From: JALHSW01 sp963720675
GTDB lineage: Bacteria; Actinomycetota; Acidimicrobiia; IMCC26256; PALSA-555
DNA length: 64,000 nt
Assembly (NCBI GenBank): GCA_963720675.1
Contig: CAVRGH010000005.1
Span: 186,001-250,000 of the forward strand
Direction: 5' to 3'
A program made the position numbers and the translations under genes. The notes beneath the pieces were generated by a model, which did no database searches, had not been told where the DNA came from, and saw nothing but the letters and a program-made list of their open reading frames with translations. Below, one piece after another: positions 63,603-64,000 of the stretch; the stretch's first letter is position 1, and each line of letters starts with the position of its first letter.

Positions 63603-64000
63603 TCAGGTCAGCGGGAACACGATCGGGATCGCGATCAGCGACACAACGACCGTGAGCACGGTGAGCGGCGCGCCGAGGCGAGTGAAGTCGCGGAACCGAT
63701 AGCCACCCATCCCGAACACGAGCAGGTTGGTCTGGTAACCGATCGGCGTCAGGAACGAGCACGACGCGCCGATGAGGATCGCGATCGCGAACGGGCGGAA
63801 GTTGAGGCCCGCGTCGCCCGCGGTCGCCAGCGCGACGGGGAACATGAGCACGGCTGCGGCATTGTTCGACAGCAGCTCGGTCAGGACCATCGTCGCGAGC
63901 AGCACCCCGGCGAGGATGCCGACGTCGCCGAGTGGCTCGAAGCCGTCGACCAGGAGCTTGCCGATCTCGGCCGCGAGGCCGCTGGCCTCCATCGCGGCGC
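63603..64000 (-). CDS. SLC13/DASS-type anion permease, C-terminal part (runs off the window)
   Basis: The visible 132 codons form the end of a polytopic transporter with ELLSNNAAAVLMFPVAL and LTPIGYQTNLLVFGMGGY, the second SNT-type signature of the divalent-anion/Na+ symporter family. The start lies beyond 64000. Substrate (sulfate, dicarboxylate or other) cannot be judged from this part. Confidence 0.75.
   Translation of the reverse strand, partial: AAMEASGLAAEIGKLLVDGFEPLGDVGILAGVLLATMVLTELLSNNAAAVLMFPVALATAGDAGLNFRPFAIAILIGASCSFLTPIGYQTNLLVFGMGGYRFRDFTRLGAPLTVLTVVVSLIAIPIVFPLT

Overview
The window is a high-GC stretch of chromosome from an actinobacterium (Actinomycetota). Established actinobacterial families point this way: a UvrD2-type helicase with an HRDC tail, DUF2469, a SepIVA-like coiled coil, a MhuD-type heme monooxygenase, GTP-dependent PEP carboxykinase, an F420-type luciferase-like oxidoreductase, PAC2 and a WhiG/FliA-type sigma factor. 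So does gene order: rpmB, DAK, recG, rsmD, coaD, sepIVA-like, DUF177, rpmF, plsX, acpP, rnc, fpg, acyP, smc, ftsY, ffh, rpsP, KH, rimM, trmD, rplS, DUF2469, yraN, comM/dprA, xerC, whiG-like, rpsB, tsf, pyrH, frr, cdsA, dxr, RIP protease, ispG. I think class Acidimicrobiia is likely, but that is inference and no rRNA gene is present to confirm it. I found no tRNA, rRNA, CRISPR array, insertion sequence or prophage.

Layout. Positions 1-21,430 are a loose mix in both orientations: a membrane glycosyltransferase and PLP decarboxylase, uvrD2, a 576-bp non-coding gap that may encode a structured RNA, a zinc metalloprotease, a sugar-lactone oxidase, galK and galT, PAC2, a MhuD-like enzyme, ddl, a broken DUF222/HNH gene, PEPCK and an ECF sigma/anti-sigma pair. 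Positions 21,436-41,477 hold a dense housekeeping run for ribosome assembly, fatty-acid/phospholipid initiation, RNA processing, DNA repair, chromosome segregation and the SRP pathway, with many ATGA/GTGA overlaps. Positions 41,506-46,503 hold competence-type genes (comM, dprA) facing xerC and an enoyl-CoA hydratase. A secreted M23/alpha-beta-hydrolase fusion plus a beta-propeller lipoprotein (47,412-50,419) sits between the sigma factor and rpsB. Positions 50,620-59,825 carry translation genes followed by membrane lipid, MEP-isoprenoid and intramembrane-protease genes. The right end has an acetyltransferase, a divergent TauE/LysR pair, a secreted beta-helix protein and the end of an SLC13 permease.

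Two sequence-wide features matter for anyone using this annotation. First, about fifteen single-base-type frameshifts lie outside the DUF222 gene and interrupt genes that should be intact or essential (smc, ftsY, trmD, cdsA, pckG, whiG-like, comM, dprA, mscS and others), often in G/C-rich runs. I read these as mostly sequencing or assembly indels and annotate the full gene spans. Second, at least twelve genes have a TANNNT -10 element 6-8 nt before the start codon, the signature of leaderless transcripts. One pair (41,777-41,907) appears to share a symmetric, overlapping bidirectional -10 with start codons 18 bp apart.
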